64,000 nt of DNA from Zhihengliuella salsuginis (GTDB lineage Bacteria > Actinomycetota > Actinomycetes > Actinomycetales > Micrococcaceae). The position numbers and the translations under genes were made by a program. Location of the stretch: the NCBI RefSeq assembly GCF_014651715.1, contig NZ_BMXK01000006.1:1-64000 (forward strand), in the 5' to 3' direction. Below the pieces are notes generated by a model. It was not told the DNA's origin. It did not search any database and saw only the letters and a list, made by a program, of their open reading frames with translations. How positions within the stretch are numbered: position 1 is the stretch's first letter; every line of letters starts with the position of its first letter. Below, in pieces: positions 8,026 through 16,427 of the stretch.

Positions 8026-8652
8026 TCAGTCCGTCACAGGAATCGTTCTGATGAAATCGGCCAAGTCGATCGGGTCTCGGTGGCGGTCGTAGGCGCGGAG
8101 GAGTTCTATGTAATGCCTCTTCTCAAGGACCCAGTCGTAGACTTCCACAGTCTCCGTTCCCTGCGCGGCTGCGAACACAAGATCTGCGAGTAACCGCGTG
8201 GAACGGCCGTTGCCGTCGACGAATGGATGGATCCGGACGGTCTCCGCATGAACAGCGATACCGAGGATGCGGGGATCCCAGTCGTCCGTGTGATGCCAGC
8301 GATACAGGAGATTGGCCAATGCGGCGTGGAGCTGAGTCGCGATCTGTTCCGGCGCAACTCCAATATTCAATTCTCGTTTCCGGTATACGCCTGCCCACGT
8401 CCAGATGTCGCCGTACATTCGGCGGTGCAGCCCTCGGACGTAGGTGTCGGTCAGGAGCTCATCTACGTCTAGTTCGCCTGCCAAGACGGCGGTCAATTGT
8501 TCAGCGGCTATGTCGTCTTGAACCGCTTGCTCAAGATCGAAGACAGAGGCTTTGGAAGCCGTGCCCGTGAGGATCGCGCGGGCGTCGACTGTGAGAGCGT
8601 CCAATTCGTCACCGTTTAACGGAGTCTCTCCGTAACCCGGTTCGAAAGCCAT
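8026..8652 (-). CDS. Fic-domain AMP transferase-type protein
   Basis: The 208-residue protein carries the complete Fic motif HPFVDGNGRSTR from His142, including catalytic His and the anion-binding GNGR. The upstream flap region contains YGDIWTWAGVYRKRELNIG. Fic proteins transfer AMP or other nucleotides from NTPs to target hydroxyls. The N-terminal helix (around SVFDLEQAVQDDIAAEQL) contains no obvious inhibitory S/TxxxE(G/N) motif. Its ATG overlaps the stop of a 57-codon upstream ORF by 4 bp (ATGA), the arrangement expected for translational coupling in toxin-antitoxin pairs. Target and toxicity are not known. Confidence 0.88.
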   Translation of the reverse strand: MAFEPGYGETPLNGDELDALTVDARAILTGTASKASVFDLEQAVQDDIAAEQLTAVLAGELDVDELLTDTYVRGLHRRMYGDIWTWAGVYRKRELNIGVAPEQIATQLHAALANLLYRWHHTDDWDPRILGIAVHAETVRIHPFVDGNGRSTRLLADLVFAAAQGTETVEVYDWVLEKRHYIELLRAYDRHRDPIDLADFIRTIPVTD

Positions 8653-8825
8653 CAGCTTCGGCGCCGGCGTTCGGCCAGAAAGCGCTCTGCTTGTTCGGAG
8701 CGCACGAAGCCCTCCGGGACGCTGCGGTGTTCGAGGTGGGCTGAAGCCTTGGTCGAACGAGAGACGATCGTTTTTATCGCCTTCGCACTGACGGGCTTTT
8801 TGTTGACCACTTGTCGCTTCATTTC
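8652..8825 (-). CDS. Small partner of the Fic protein (putative antitoxin)
   Basis: The 57-residue basic protein MEMKRQVVNKKPVSAKAIKT…ERRRRS is translationally coupled to the Fic gene by an ATGA overlap. The start at 8825 is chosen because a longer frame upstream lacks a comparable site. The last part, SVPEGFVRSEQAERFLAERRRR, looks helical. No known antitoxin family or inhibitory motif could be recognised, so the antitoxin role is inferred from position and size only. Confidence 0.55.
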   Translation of the reverse strand, partial: EMKRQVVNKKPVSAKAIKTIVSRSTKASAHLEHRSVPEGFVRSEQAERFLAERRRRS

Positions 8826-8997
8826 CATCACCTCTTCTTCGCAGCGTTGTCCTGTCTCCAGAATACGCCGCGTTCTAGTGGTGAGGCGCCACGTCATCAT
8901 GTTGGACCGTCATCCACGGTTGTCGTTGCTGGTTGCGTCGAGCCGAAGGCTTGTCGCGCCAGTCGTCGCGAATTGCTGGCATTCCCGGATTTTGCAG

Positions 8998-9070
8998 CAC
9001 TGAGCGACGACTCGCGGCTGGTTGGTCGCGCTCAGTGACTACTCGCGGCGCAATGCGGTGCGAGTCACCA
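8998..9070 (-). terminator. Possible hairpin terminator after rbsK
   Basis: CACTGAGCG (8998-9006) pairs with CGCTCAGTG (9029-9037), and GTGACT/CTCGC pairs imperfectly with GCGAGTCAC just before 9070. Two alternative hairpins in the 90 bp past the ribokinase stop suggest a transcription end. The rest of the gap from 8826 to 9091 shows no gene. Confidence 0.35.
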
Positions 9071-9091
9071 GCAGATTTCCGCGGTCGCCGG

Positions 9092-10015
9092 CTACGCGCC
9101 AGGCAGCTCGTCGAGCGTGCGCGGGTAGGACGCCTGCGCGCCCGGTTTGGCGACGGAGGCGGCGGAGAACCGCGCCGCGAAGCCGGCCGCCGCGACGAGC
9201 TCGTCCCCGGCGGCCAGCCGAGCGGCCAGCGCGCCCGTGTAGGCGTCGCCGGCGCCGGTGGTGTCGACCGCGTCCGCGCGCACGGCGGCCACCGTGCTCA
9301 GGCGCGCACCGTCGTCGTTCGCGGTGGTTGTCATGTGCTCGGCGACGAGAGATCCCGCCGCGCCCAGCGTGATGACCACGCTGCGCACCCCGTGCCCCAG
9401 CAGGGCCCGGGCGGCGTCCTCCGGCGCCTCGGGGGCGTCGCTGCCGAACTGCTCGAGCACCAGGGCGGCTTCGTGCTCGTTGACCACCAGTGGGTCCGCG
9501 GCCCGGATCACGTCCGGATCCACCGCGATGACCGGCGCCAGGTTCAGTACCACGCGCTCGGCCGCCGCGGCCGCCCGCTCGACGGCGGCGGCCGGGATCT
9601 CCCCCTGGAGCACGACGACGCCGCGCACCTCGCCGAGCCCGCCCACCACGTCCGCGGTGACGGTCGCGTTGGCGCCGGGCACGACGGCGATCGAGTTCTC
9701 GCCGGCCGCGTCGATCGAGATCAGCGCGATGCCGGTCGGCTCGTCGACGCGTCGCACGCGGGACAGATCCACTCCGGCCTCGGCCAGCATCCCGAGGGCG
9801 ACCTCGGCGTGCGGATCCCGGCCGACCGCCCCGACGAACTCGGTCTCCGCACCGGCCAGCCGCGCCGCGAGCGCCTGGTTGGCGCCCTTGCCGCCGGGCG
9901 AGGTGACGAAGGAGCGGGCCAGCACCGTCTCGCCCGGGCCGGGGAGGCGGTCCATGCTGACGGCGAGGTCCGCGTTGCTGGACCCGATGACGGTGACGGT
10001 TCGGTGGTGGCTCAT
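9092..10015 (-). CDS. rbsK: Ribokinase
   Basis: A PfkB-family sugar kinase of 307 residues that phosphorylates ribose with ATP at the 5-OH. The signatures are all present: N-terminal VIGSSNADLAVSMDRLPGPGETV, the ribose-binding loop SPGGKGANQALAAARLAG-type segment (GGKGANQ), VVNEHEA, and the C-terminal ATP/anion-hole motif DTTGAGDAYTGAL with the catalytic Asp. Its ATG overlaps the stop of the LacI-type regulator gene by 4 bp, forming an rbsR-rbsK operon. No ribose transporter gene is adjacent, so the substrate must arrive by another route or from nucleoside turnover. Confidence 0.92.
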   Translation of the reverse strand: MSHHRTVTVIGSSNADLAVSMDRLPGPGETVLARSFVTSPGGKGANQALAARLAGAETEFVGAVGRDPHAEVALGMLAEAGVDLSRVRRVDEPTGIALISIDAAGENSIAVVPGANATVTADVVGGLGEVRGVVVLQGEIPAAAVERAAAAAERVVLNLAPVIAVDPDVIRAADPLVVNEHEAALVLEQFGSDAPEAPEDAARALLGHGVRSVVITLGAAGSLVAEHMTTTANDDGARLSTVAAVRADAVDTTGAGDAYTGALAARLAAGDELVAAAGFAARFSAASVAKPGAQASYPRTLDELPGA

Positions 10016-11049
10016 GCCGGGTTCCTCTCTGCGGCCGGGCCGATCGAGGCCCGGTCGGTGAAGGTGCTTCTCAGGACGGTGGATGCGGCCGGTTGCCCGG
10101 CCATCAGGTCGGCGAGGGTGTCGACGGCGCGGCGCCCCATGTCGGTCAGGTCGTGGCTGATGGTCGCCAGCGGAGGGTCGTGCAGGGCGAATGCCTCGAT
10201 GTCGTCGAAGGCGATCACGCTGAGGTCGGTCCCCGCCGCGAGTCCCGCCTCCCGCCACACGGCGAGGGCGCCGATGGCCATGGGGGAGTCCGCGATGACG
10301 ACGGCCGTGGGCCGCTCCTCGAGCCCCAGCAGCCAGCGGGCCCCCTCGGCGCCCGAGGGGGTGCGGAAGTCGCCGTGGAAGTGCAGGTCGTCGCCGGCGT
10401 CGAGCCCGTGGGCGGCGAGCGCGGCGCGGAAGTCGGCGTAGCGCTCGGCGGCGGTTGAGGTGTGCTCGGGCCCGCCGATGAACGCGATGCGCCGGTGGCC
10501 GTCGCGCGCGAGCCGGGCGACGGCGTCGTGCAGCGCGGCGGTGGACGACGCGGTGACGTGCGGGGCGGCGACGCCGGCGAGCGTGCGGTCCACCAGGACG
10601 GTGGGGATGTCGCGGGTGAGGAGGTGTTCGACGGCGGGGCTCGGGCGGGTGCCGCCGTCGCTGTCGAGGCCCTGGGGGACCAGGAGGACGCCGTCGACGC
10701 GGCGGGACATCATGGCGTCGAGGAACTCGTCCTGCTGGGCCGGATCCTCGTTGGCGTTGCCGATGAAGGTGACGAGGCCGCGGTTCCGGGCGGCCTGTTC
10801 GACGGCGTGGGCGAGGTCGGCGAAGTAGGGGTTGCGCACGTCGGAGATCAGCAGGGCGATGCTGTCGGTGCGGGTGGAGCGCAGGGAGCGGGCCTGGGCG
10901 TTGGGGGAGAAGCCGAGCTCGGCGGCGGCCGCGGTGACGCGGTCTCGGGAGGCCTCGCTGGTGGCCGGGTTGCCGGAGAGGACGCGGGAGGCGGTGGCCG
11001 AGGAGACGCCGGCGGCGCGGGCGACGTCACGGATGGTGACGGGCTGCAT
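10012..11049 (-). CDS. LacI-family repressor (RbsR-like)
   Basis: A 345-residue LacI/GalR regulator. The N-terminal DNA-binding domain reads VTIRDVARAAGVSSATASRVLSGNPATSEASRDRV, with hinge helix ARSLRS. The periplasmic-binding-like sensor domain follows (IALLISDVRNPYFADLAHAVE, GVLLVPQG, IAFIGGPEHT, SVIAFDDIEAFALHDPPLATISHD). It is cotranscribed with rbsK, so ribose or a ribose phosphate is the likely inducer. A 30-bp perfect palindrome lies 28 bp upstream of its start and should be its autoregulatory operator. Confidence 0.9.
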   Translation of the reverse strand: MQPVTIRDVARAAGVSSATASRVLSGNPATSEASRDRVTAAAAELGFSPNAQARSLRSTRTDSIALLISDVRNPYFADLAHAVEQAARNRGLVTFIGNANEDPAQQDEFLDAMMSRRVDGVLLVPQGLDSDGGTRPSPAVEHLLTRDIPTVLVDRTLAGVAAPHVTASSTAALHDAVARLARDGHRRIAFIGGPEHTSTAAERYADFRAALAAHGLDAGDDLHFHGDFRTPSGAEGARWLLGLEERPTAVVIADSPMAIGALAVWREAGLAAGTDLSVIAFDDIEAFALHDPPLATISHDLTDMGRRAVDTLADLMAGQPAASTVLRSTFTDRASIGPAAERNPA

Positions 11050-11076
11050 GCGGTGCTCCTCGGGTCGGCGGCGGTT

Positions 11077-11106
11077 GTGTAATCGATTCCATGGAATCGA
11101 TTACAC
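11077..11106. promoter_or_regulatory. 30-bp perfect palindrome, operator for the LacI-type regulator
   Basis: The 15-base half-site GTGTAATCGATTCCA is followed immediately by its exact complement, centred on CCATGG. LacI-family sites are palindromes with a central CG or similar, and this lies just upstream of the rbsR start, so repression of rbsRK is the simplest reading. Confidence 0.8.
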
Positions 11107-11170
11107 GAGTGTGCCACCTCACGCGAGGGCCGTCAATCGGGGTGCTGAGGAGCGGTGCTGGGGCCGCACA

Positions 11171-11235
11171 CGTTTGAGCCTGAGGTACAGACATGAGCCT
11201 GAGATCCGAGCACCCCCTGCGTCAGGAGCTCAGGC
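11171..11235. repeat. 65-bp hairpin repeat, copy 1
   Basis: It matches 19003-19067 at 53 of 65 positions without gaps. The core forms a stem between GCCTGAG (11197-11203) and CTCAGGC (11229-11235). The base pair at the inner end of the stem is G-C here and C-G in the other copy, a compensatory change. It lies past the 3' end of the TetR gene that ends at 11301. Confidence 0.6.
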
Positions 11236-11300
11236 CGGAACGCGTGCTGTGGGGCGTGGTGTGGTGCCGGGGGTGGCGCTTCTCACGAGTTCCGCGGCGC

Positions 11301-11912
11301 CTACCGCGGCAGCAGCATGGACTGCAGGGCGCGGACGAGTTCGTCGATCATCCGCCAGGAGCGCTCCTCGTCCGGGTCGGAGACGTGCTGGATGCTGATC
11401 CCGTCGATCCCGGCCACGGTGAAGCGCGCCGCGACCGTCGTGTCCGTCGCCGGTGTCACACCCGAGGCCGCGGCGCCGGCGTCGAAGATGGCGGCGGTGG
11501 AGCTGATCCACGCGTCGTACATCTGCCGGTTGACCTGCTGGGCCTGCTCGCGCTCGCGCGGATTCGTCAGGCGCTGGCCGCGCAGCAGCAGCTCGAACGT
11601 CGTGATCTGCTCGTGTGGGTGCGCGGCCATGCGCCGCCAGATCCGCCGCATGTGCAGGTCCACGACCTCGGCGAGCCCGGCGTGCTCCGGCAGGGGGTCC
11701 AGCTGCCGGGCGTAGTCGCGGCTGAGGTGGTGGTAGACCTCGAGCAGCAGGTCCTCCTTGTTGCGGAAGCAGTAGTGGAGGGCGGCCAGCGGGGCGTCGG
11801 CCTCGCGGGCGATCCTCCGCGTGGTCGCGGCGGTGACGCCTTCCTGCGCGATCACGCGCGCGGCTGCCTCGACGAACTGCTGGCTGCGGTCTGCAGCGGA
11901 AACCCTGCCCAC
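11301..11912 (-). CDS. TetR-family regulator of the amidohydrolase-transporter cluster
   Basis: A 203-residue protein. The N-terminal HTH reads RSQQFVEAAARVIAQEGVTAATTRRIAREADAPLAALHYCFRNKEDLLLEVYHHL, a canonical TetR arrangement. The ligand domain is longer and ends AGIDGISIQHVSDPDEERSWRMIDELVRAL, as in TetR_C_6 members. It is divergent from the amidohydrolase gene at 12113 with a 200-bp regulatory gap, so it probably controls the cluster through 18939. Ligand unknown. Confidence 0.88.
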   Translation of the reverse strand: MGRVSAADRSQQFVEAAARVIAQEGVTAATTRRIAREADAPLAALHYCFRNKEDLLLEVYHHLSRDYARQLDPLPEHAGLAEVVDLHMRRIWRRMAAHPHEQITTFELLLRGQRLTNPREREQAQQVNRQMYDAWISSTAAIFDAGAAASGVTPATDTTVAARFTVAGIDGISIQHVSDPDEERSWRMIDELVRALQSMLLPR

Positions 11913-12057
11913 GACGTCCTCCTCGGTCCTGGTGGTCCATCCTATGCGGCGCCGCGATCGGCTCCGTGACGCCCCTGCCGCGCCCTGTTTCCGGGGCCCG
12001 GACCCTGCGATCTATTAAATCTTCCCACAAAAGCTGGTCAAGTGACTTAGTCATGCG

Positions 12058-12073
12058 ACATACTCTTGTATGT
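12058..12073. promoter_or_regulatory. Inverted repeat in the TetR/amidohydrolase divergent promoter
   Basis: ACATAC-N4-GTATGT is a perfect 6-bp inverted repeat 40 bp before the amidohydrolase start, within the only AT-rich stretch of the gap (12010-12075). It is a candidate operator for the TetR at 11912. A GAGGAGG ribosome-binding site follows at 12101. Confidence 0.45.
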
Positions 12074-12112
12074 GGCGCCGATCACAGGCGCTTCGACAGT
12101 GAGGAGGCCAGC

Positions 12113-13828
12113 ATGAGCACAGCATCACCGGACCTGGTGATCACCGGCGGGACCGTGCCGGTGCTCCCGGTCCCCGGCGCGGCCGCCGGCTTCGGCGCCG
12201 CCTCCCAGTACGACGACGTCGCGGACGCCACCGCCGTCGCCCTCACCGGTGACAGGATCACCGCGGTCGGCGGCGAAGAGGTCGCGGCCCTCGCCGGCCC
12301 CGGAACCCGCGTGGTCGACGCCGCCGGCGGGGCCATCCTGCCCGGGATCAACGACGCCCACCTGCACTTCATCGCCAGCGCCTACTCCCGCTACTGCCTC
12401 GCCCCGCTCGGCTCGGCCCGCGACTGGGACGGCGTCGCTGCCCTCCTGGAGGCGCTGGAGCCGGGCGCCGACGGATGGATCCGGGCGCACGGCTGGGACG
12501 CGGCCGTCCTCGGCGACGGCGGCACCGGCCGCGTCGCCGCCGCCCGCCCTGACGCGCCGGTCGTGGCCTACGACCAGACCGGCCACCAGCTGCTGCTCAA
12601 CCGCACCGCCATGGACCGGCTGGGCCTGCACGGCGCGGCCGACGTCACGGGCGGCACCGTGACGCGCGACGTGGACGGCGCGCCCACCGGCCACTTCGCC
12701 GACGCGGCCATGGGCCTGGCCGGCGCCGGCATCCCCGAGCTGCCGCGGGAGTCCCTGCGCTCGGCCGTGCTGCGCCACCAGGCCGACCTGCACGCGCTCG
12801 GCATCACCTCGCTCACCGAGCCGGGCCTCGGCCCCGGGGGCGCGAGCCTGCTCAGCGGCGCCTGCACGGCCTCCGCCCTCGAGCTGCTCGCCGACCTCGC
12901 CGAGGCCGGCGACCTGACCATGCGCATCACCGCGCTCATGCTCTTCAGCGGCACCGGCGGCGCCACCGCCGAGGCCACCCGGCGCGGGCTCGACTCGGGC
13001 CTGCCGCGGCTGCTCGACGGCCGCGGCATCGACCCGCTGCAGCTGCGCATCGGCGGCGTCAAGGTCTTCGCCGACGGCACCCCGCGCTCGGGCAGCGCCT
13101 GGATGAAGGACACCTACCGGACCCCGTGCGGCCACCACCACGGCCACCTCGTCATCGCCGGCGCCACGGACGCCGAGCGCGTCGAGGAGCTCAACGGCAT
13201 CATCGCCGCGATCCACGGCGCCGGCCTGCAGGCCGGCGTGCACGCGACCGGCGACGCCGCCACGGCCGCCGTCGTCGACGCGATCGCCGCCGCCACCGCG
13301 GCCGCCCCGCGCGACGCGCGCCACTACGTCATCCACGGCGCCTTCGCCGACGACGACGCCCTGCGCCGGCTCGGCGAGCACCGCGTCGGCTACAGCACCA
13401 ACCCGGCCATCCGGTCGGCGGCCGGACGCCTCATGCTGGGCGTCCTCGGCGGCGAGCGCTTCGCCCGCCACCAGCCGCTCACCAGCGCGCTGGCCGCCGG
13501 AATCCCCGCCAACATCGCCTCCGACGCCCCCGTCACCTCCCCGGACTGGCGCCACAGCGTGGTCGCCGCGGCCACCCGCGACACCACCGCCGGCCCCGGC
13601 GGGGACGACGACGAGCGCCTCGCCCTCCGCACGGCCCTGGCCCTGATGACCGGCACGCCGGCCTGGCAGGACCACGCGGAGCGCCACAAGGGCCGCGTGG
13701 CCGCCGGCCAGCTCGCCGACCTCTGCGTGCTGGCCGGCCCGCTGCCCGGCGACCCGCGCGAGCTGCTGGAGAACCCCACGGCCCTCACGGTCGCCGGCGG
13801 ACGGATCGTCCACCGGCGCGAACCCTGA
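12113..13828 (+). CDS. YtcJ-like metal-dependent amidohydrolase
   Basis: The ATG at 12113 has an ideal GAGGAGG site; longer frames upstream do not. The 571-residue protein belongs to the amidohydrolase_3 group of metal-dependent hydrolases. It has the N-terminal beta-sandwich strand DLVITGGTV, the metal motif DAHLHF (His83, His85), the conserved GVKVFADGTPRSGSAWM, further metal or active-site residues in GVHATGDAAT and RHYVIHGA, and ASDAPVTSPDW near the end. It has no signal peptide and is cytoplasmic. It is followed 43 bp later by an ABC importer and a sulfatase, so it may act on the imported compound or its product; the bond hydrolysed is not known. Confidence 0.88.
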   Translation: MSTASPDLVITGGTVPVLPVPGAAAGFGAASQYDDVADATAVALTGDRITAVGGEEVAALAGPGTRVVDAAGGAILPGINDAHLHFIASAYSRYCLAPLGSARDWDGVAALLEALEPGADGWIRAHGWDAAVLGDGGTGRVAAARPDAPVVAYDQTGHQLLLNRTAMDRLGLHGAADVTGGTVTRDVDGAPTGHFADAAMGLAGAGIPELPRESLRSAVLRHQADLHALGITSLTEPGLGPGGASLLSGACTASALELLADLAEAGDLTMRITALMLFSGTGGATAEATRRGLDSGLPRLLDGRGIDPLQLRIGGVKVFADGTPRSGSAWMKDTYRTPCGHHHGHLVIAGATDAERVEELNGIIAAIHGAGLQAGVHATGDAATAAVVDAIAAATAAAPRDARHYVIHGAFADDDALRRLGEHRVGYSTNPAIRSAAGRLMLGVLGGERFARHQPLTSALAAGIPANIASDAPVTSPDWRHSVVAAATRDTTAGPGGDDDERLALRTALALMTGTPAWQDHAERHKGRVAAGQLADLCVLAGPLPGDPRELLENPTALTVAGGRIVHRREP

Positions 13829-13871
13829 CCACTCCCACCCATCCGCACATCCCACCCACCTGGAGAACATC

Positions 13872-14858
13872 ATGAACAAGCGCATCCTGGCCCTCGGATC
13901 GGTCCTCGCGCTCGGCGCGGCCCTCACCGGCTGCGGAGCCGACGAGGGCGCCGGCGAGGGAGACACCAGCAAACTCACGGTCGGCACGATCGGCATCGGC
14001 TCCGACGCGGCGATCGCGCTCGGCATCGAGAGGGGGTACTTCGCCGACGAGGGCCTCGAGATCGAGACCAGCGTCGTCGCCAACCCGCCCGCCGGCATCG
14101 CCGCCGCGCAGAGCGGCCAGCTCGACATCACCTACACCCCGTCCATCCCGCTGCTCAACGGCCTCTCGCAGGGCGTCGACCTGCAGATCCTCGCCGCCGC
14201 GGACGGGTACCCGGACGGGACCGCGGAGCTCGAGGACCCGAGCCAGGTCGACGACACCGGGCTCTTCGCCGCCGCCGGCAACGGCATCGAGACCCCCGCC
14301 GATCTCGAGGGCAAGTCGGTCTCCGTGCCGGCGCGCAACGCCCAGCTCGAGGTCACCATCGCGAAGGCGATCCTGGACGACGGCGGCGACCCGGGCACCG
14401 TGAACTGGATGGTCCTCGACCCGGCCTCGGCGCTCCAGTCCCTCGAGCAGGGCCGCATCGACGCGGCCGGGCTCGTGGCCCCGTTCTCCAACACGGCGGC
14501 CGACGACGGGCACACGCACCTCTCGGCGCCGGGCGCGGAGTTCTTCGGCGACGGCGCGATCGGGCTGTGGGTCGCCTCGGGCACGTTCGCCGAGGAGAAC
14601 CCGGAGGCGGCCGCCGGCTTCGTCCGGGCGATCTACAAGGCCAACGCCTACGCCAACGAGAACCTCGACGAGGCGATCGACAAGTCGGCGGAGCTGACCC
14701 AGGTCGACCGCGCCGTGATCGAAGCCGGTGCCGACAGCTACTGGCCGGACGAGGTCGACCCGGCGGACATCGAGGCCGTCAACGCCTCGCTCGTCGAGCT
14801 CGGCTACCTGGAGACGGAGGTGGAGCTCGATGACGATCTCGTCTACGACGCGCAGTAG
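13872..14858 (+). CDS. ABC importer substrate-binding lipoprotein (NMT1/SsuA-like)
   Basis: A 328-residue protein with a lipoprotein signal peptide and lipobox LTGC at Cys21. The periplasmic-binding fold of the NitT/TauT type follows: TVGTIGIGSDAAIALGIERGYFADEGLEIE, then GIAAAQSGQLDI, DLEGKSVSVPARNAQLEV, LEQGRIDAAGLVAPF. This group binds sulfonates, nitrate, thiamin precursors and similar compounds. The downstream sulfatase suggests an organosulfur ligand. Its 3' end overlaps the first permease by 29 bp. Confidence 0.88.
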   Translation: MNKRILALGSVLALGAALTGCGADEGAGEGDTSKLTVGTIGIGSDAAIALGIERGYFADEGLEIETSVVANPPAGIAAAQSGQLDITYTPSIPLLNGLSQGVDLQILAAADGYPDGTAELEDPSQVDDTGLFAAAGNGIETPADLEGKSVSVPARNAQLEVTIAKAILDDGGDPGTVNWMVLDPASALQSLEQGRIDAAGLVAPFSNTAADDGHTHLSAPGAEFFGDGAIGLWVASGTFAEENPEAAAGFVRAIYKANAYANENLDEAIDKSAELTQVDRAVIEAGADSYWPDEVDPADIEAVNASLVELGYLETEVELDDDLVYDAQ

Positions 14859-15654
14859 CGCCGCCGGGCGCCGGCTCGACGTCGACGCCCCCGTCGCGAA
14901 GACCGTCCTCGGGGCGGTGGGCGCCGTCGTCCTGCTGGGCGGCTGGCAGCTCGCCGCCGCCTCCGGCGCCTTCGGGACCGGGCTGCCCACCGTGACGGAC
15001 ACGCTCGCAGAGCTGGTCCGGCTGCTCGGAACGCAGGTCTTCTGGGTGGACACGGGCGTGACCGTGGCCAGCGCGGCGGCCGGGCTGGCGCTCGCCGTCG
15101 CCGGCGGCGTGATCCTGGGCGTGCTGATCGGCATGTTCGAGCCCGTGTGGGCGGCGACGCTCGCGATCACCGAGTTCCTCAAGCCGATCCCGCCGATCGT
15201 CATCCTGCCGCTCGCCGTGATGGTGTTCGGCCCGACGTCGAAGATGGCCCTGTTCCTGGTGGTCGCCGGCTGCCTGCTGACGGTCTCCATCCAGGCGATC
15301 GCGGGCGTGCGCGACGCCGACCCGGTGGCCCTGGCCACGGCCCGCTCCTACGGGATGGGCCGCGCCGAGACCCTCTGGCGCGTGGTGCTGCCCGGTGCGA
15401 CGGCGTTCATCGGCACGGCCGTGCGCGTCTCCGCCCCGGCGTCGCTCGTGATCGTGGTGGTCGCCGGCCTGCTCGGCGGCGCCCCCGGCCTCGGCCGCAG
15501 CATCTACCAGGCGCAGGCCGGCGGCCTCTACCCGACCCTCTACGCGCTGGTGGTGGTGCTCGGCGTGCTCGGCGTGGCCTCGCAGTGGGCCAGCTCCGCC
15601 GTCGAACGCCGCGTCCTGCACTGGCACCCGTCCTTCCGGAAGGAGACGCCGTGA
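14830..15654 (+). CDS. ABC importer permease 1 (TauC/SsuC-like)
   Basis: The start MTISSTTRSSAAGRRLDVD at 14830 is chosen over a longer frame because it follows a purine-rich site (acggaggtggag). The 274-residue protein has six hydrophobic segments. The binding-protein-dependent permease EAA loop reads ATARSYGMGRAETLWRVVLPGATAFIGTAVR, and PIPPIVILPLAVMVFG is conserved in the sulfonate/nitrate group. It overlaps the next permease by GTGA, so the two are coupled and probably form a heterodimeric channel. Confidence 0.87.
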   Translation: MTISSTTRSSAAGRRLDVDAPVAKTVLGAVGAVVLLGGWQLAAASGAFGTGLPTVTDTLAELVRLLGTQVFWVDTGVTVASAAAGLALAVAGGVILGVLIGMFEPVWAATLAITEFLKPIPPIVILPLAVMVFGPTSKMALFLVVAGCLLTVSIQAIAGVRDADPVALATARSYGMGRAETLWRVVLPGATAFIGTAVRVSAPASLVIVVVAGLLGGAPGLGRSIYQAQAGGLYPTLYALVVVLGVLGVASQWASSAVERRVLHWHPSFRKETP

Positions 15655-16427
15655 AACGCCGCGCACTGAACACCGTCCTCGGGGTCGGCGCCCCGGTGGC
15701 CGTCATCGCCGCCTGGTGGATCGTCTCCGCCGGCTCCACGAACGCGTTCTTCCCGCCGCTGGCGACGATCATGGAGCGCTTCCAGGCGCTCTGGCTGTTC
15801 GACCGCTTCGCCTCCGACGTGCTGCCGAGCCTGCGGAACCTGGGCATCGGCTACGCCATCGCGGTCGTCGTCGGCGTCGTGCTGGGCTTCGTGATCGCCA
15901 CGGTGCCCGTGCTGCGGGCCATGTTCGAGCCCGCCCTGCACTTCATCCGCGGCATCCCGCCGGTGGCCCTGATCCCGATCCTCATCACGCTGATCGGGTT
16001 CGGCCAGGAGATGCGGGTGACATCGATCGTCCTGGCCGCCACGTTCCCGACCATGATCTCCACGATCGACGGGATCCGGGCGGTCGACACCGGCCTGCGC
16101 GACGTGTGCTCGGTGTACCGGCTGCGCAAGCACGAGCGCCTGCTCCGGGTCTACCTGCCCGCCGCCGGGCCGCAGATCGCCGCCGGAATGCAGGTCAGCC
16201 TGCAGATCGGATTCATCGTCATGATCGCCTCGGAGATGCTCGGCTCCTCGCAGGGTATCGGGGCCATGACGCTGCTCGCGCAGCAGAGCTTCCTCGCCGC
16301 CGACATGTGGGCGGGCATCCTGCTGCTGGGCTTCCTCGGCTTCGCGGCGAACATCCTCTTCGAGGCCGCCCGCTCCCGCGTCCTGGCCTGGTACATCGGA
16401 TCGAAACGACAGGAGCGTGCAGCATGA
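15651..16427 (+). CDS. ABC importer permease 2 (TauC/SsuC-like)
   Basis: The GTG at 15651 follows AAGGAG and overlaps the stop of permease 1. The 258-residue protein has the same topology and EAA-type loop as permease 1 (DVCSVYRLRKHERLLRVYLPAAGPQIAAGMQVSL), but is clearly diverged, so the transporter has two different subunits. GIPPVALIPILITLIGFG is the family signature. It ends in ATGA overlap with the ATPase gene. Confidence 0.87.
   Translation: MKRRALNTVLGVGAPVAVIAAWWIVSAGSTNAFFPPLATIMERFQALWLFDRFASDVLPSLRNLGIGYAIAVVVGVVLGFVIATVPVLRAMFEPALHFIRGIPPVALIPILITLIGFGQEMRVTSIVLAATFPTMISTIDGIRAVDTGLRDVCSVYRLRKHERLLRVYLPAAGPQIAAGMQVSLQIGFIVMIASEMLGSSQGIGAMTLLAQQSFLAADMWAGILLLGFLGFAANILFEAARSRVLAWYIGSKRQERAA

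Noticed and set aside
12125-14131. A 668-codon minus-strand frame opposite the amidohydrolase gene
   Set aside because: It lies antisense to a gene with clear motifs; its Gly/Ala/Arg/Val-rich composition is the usual shadow of high-GC coding sequence.
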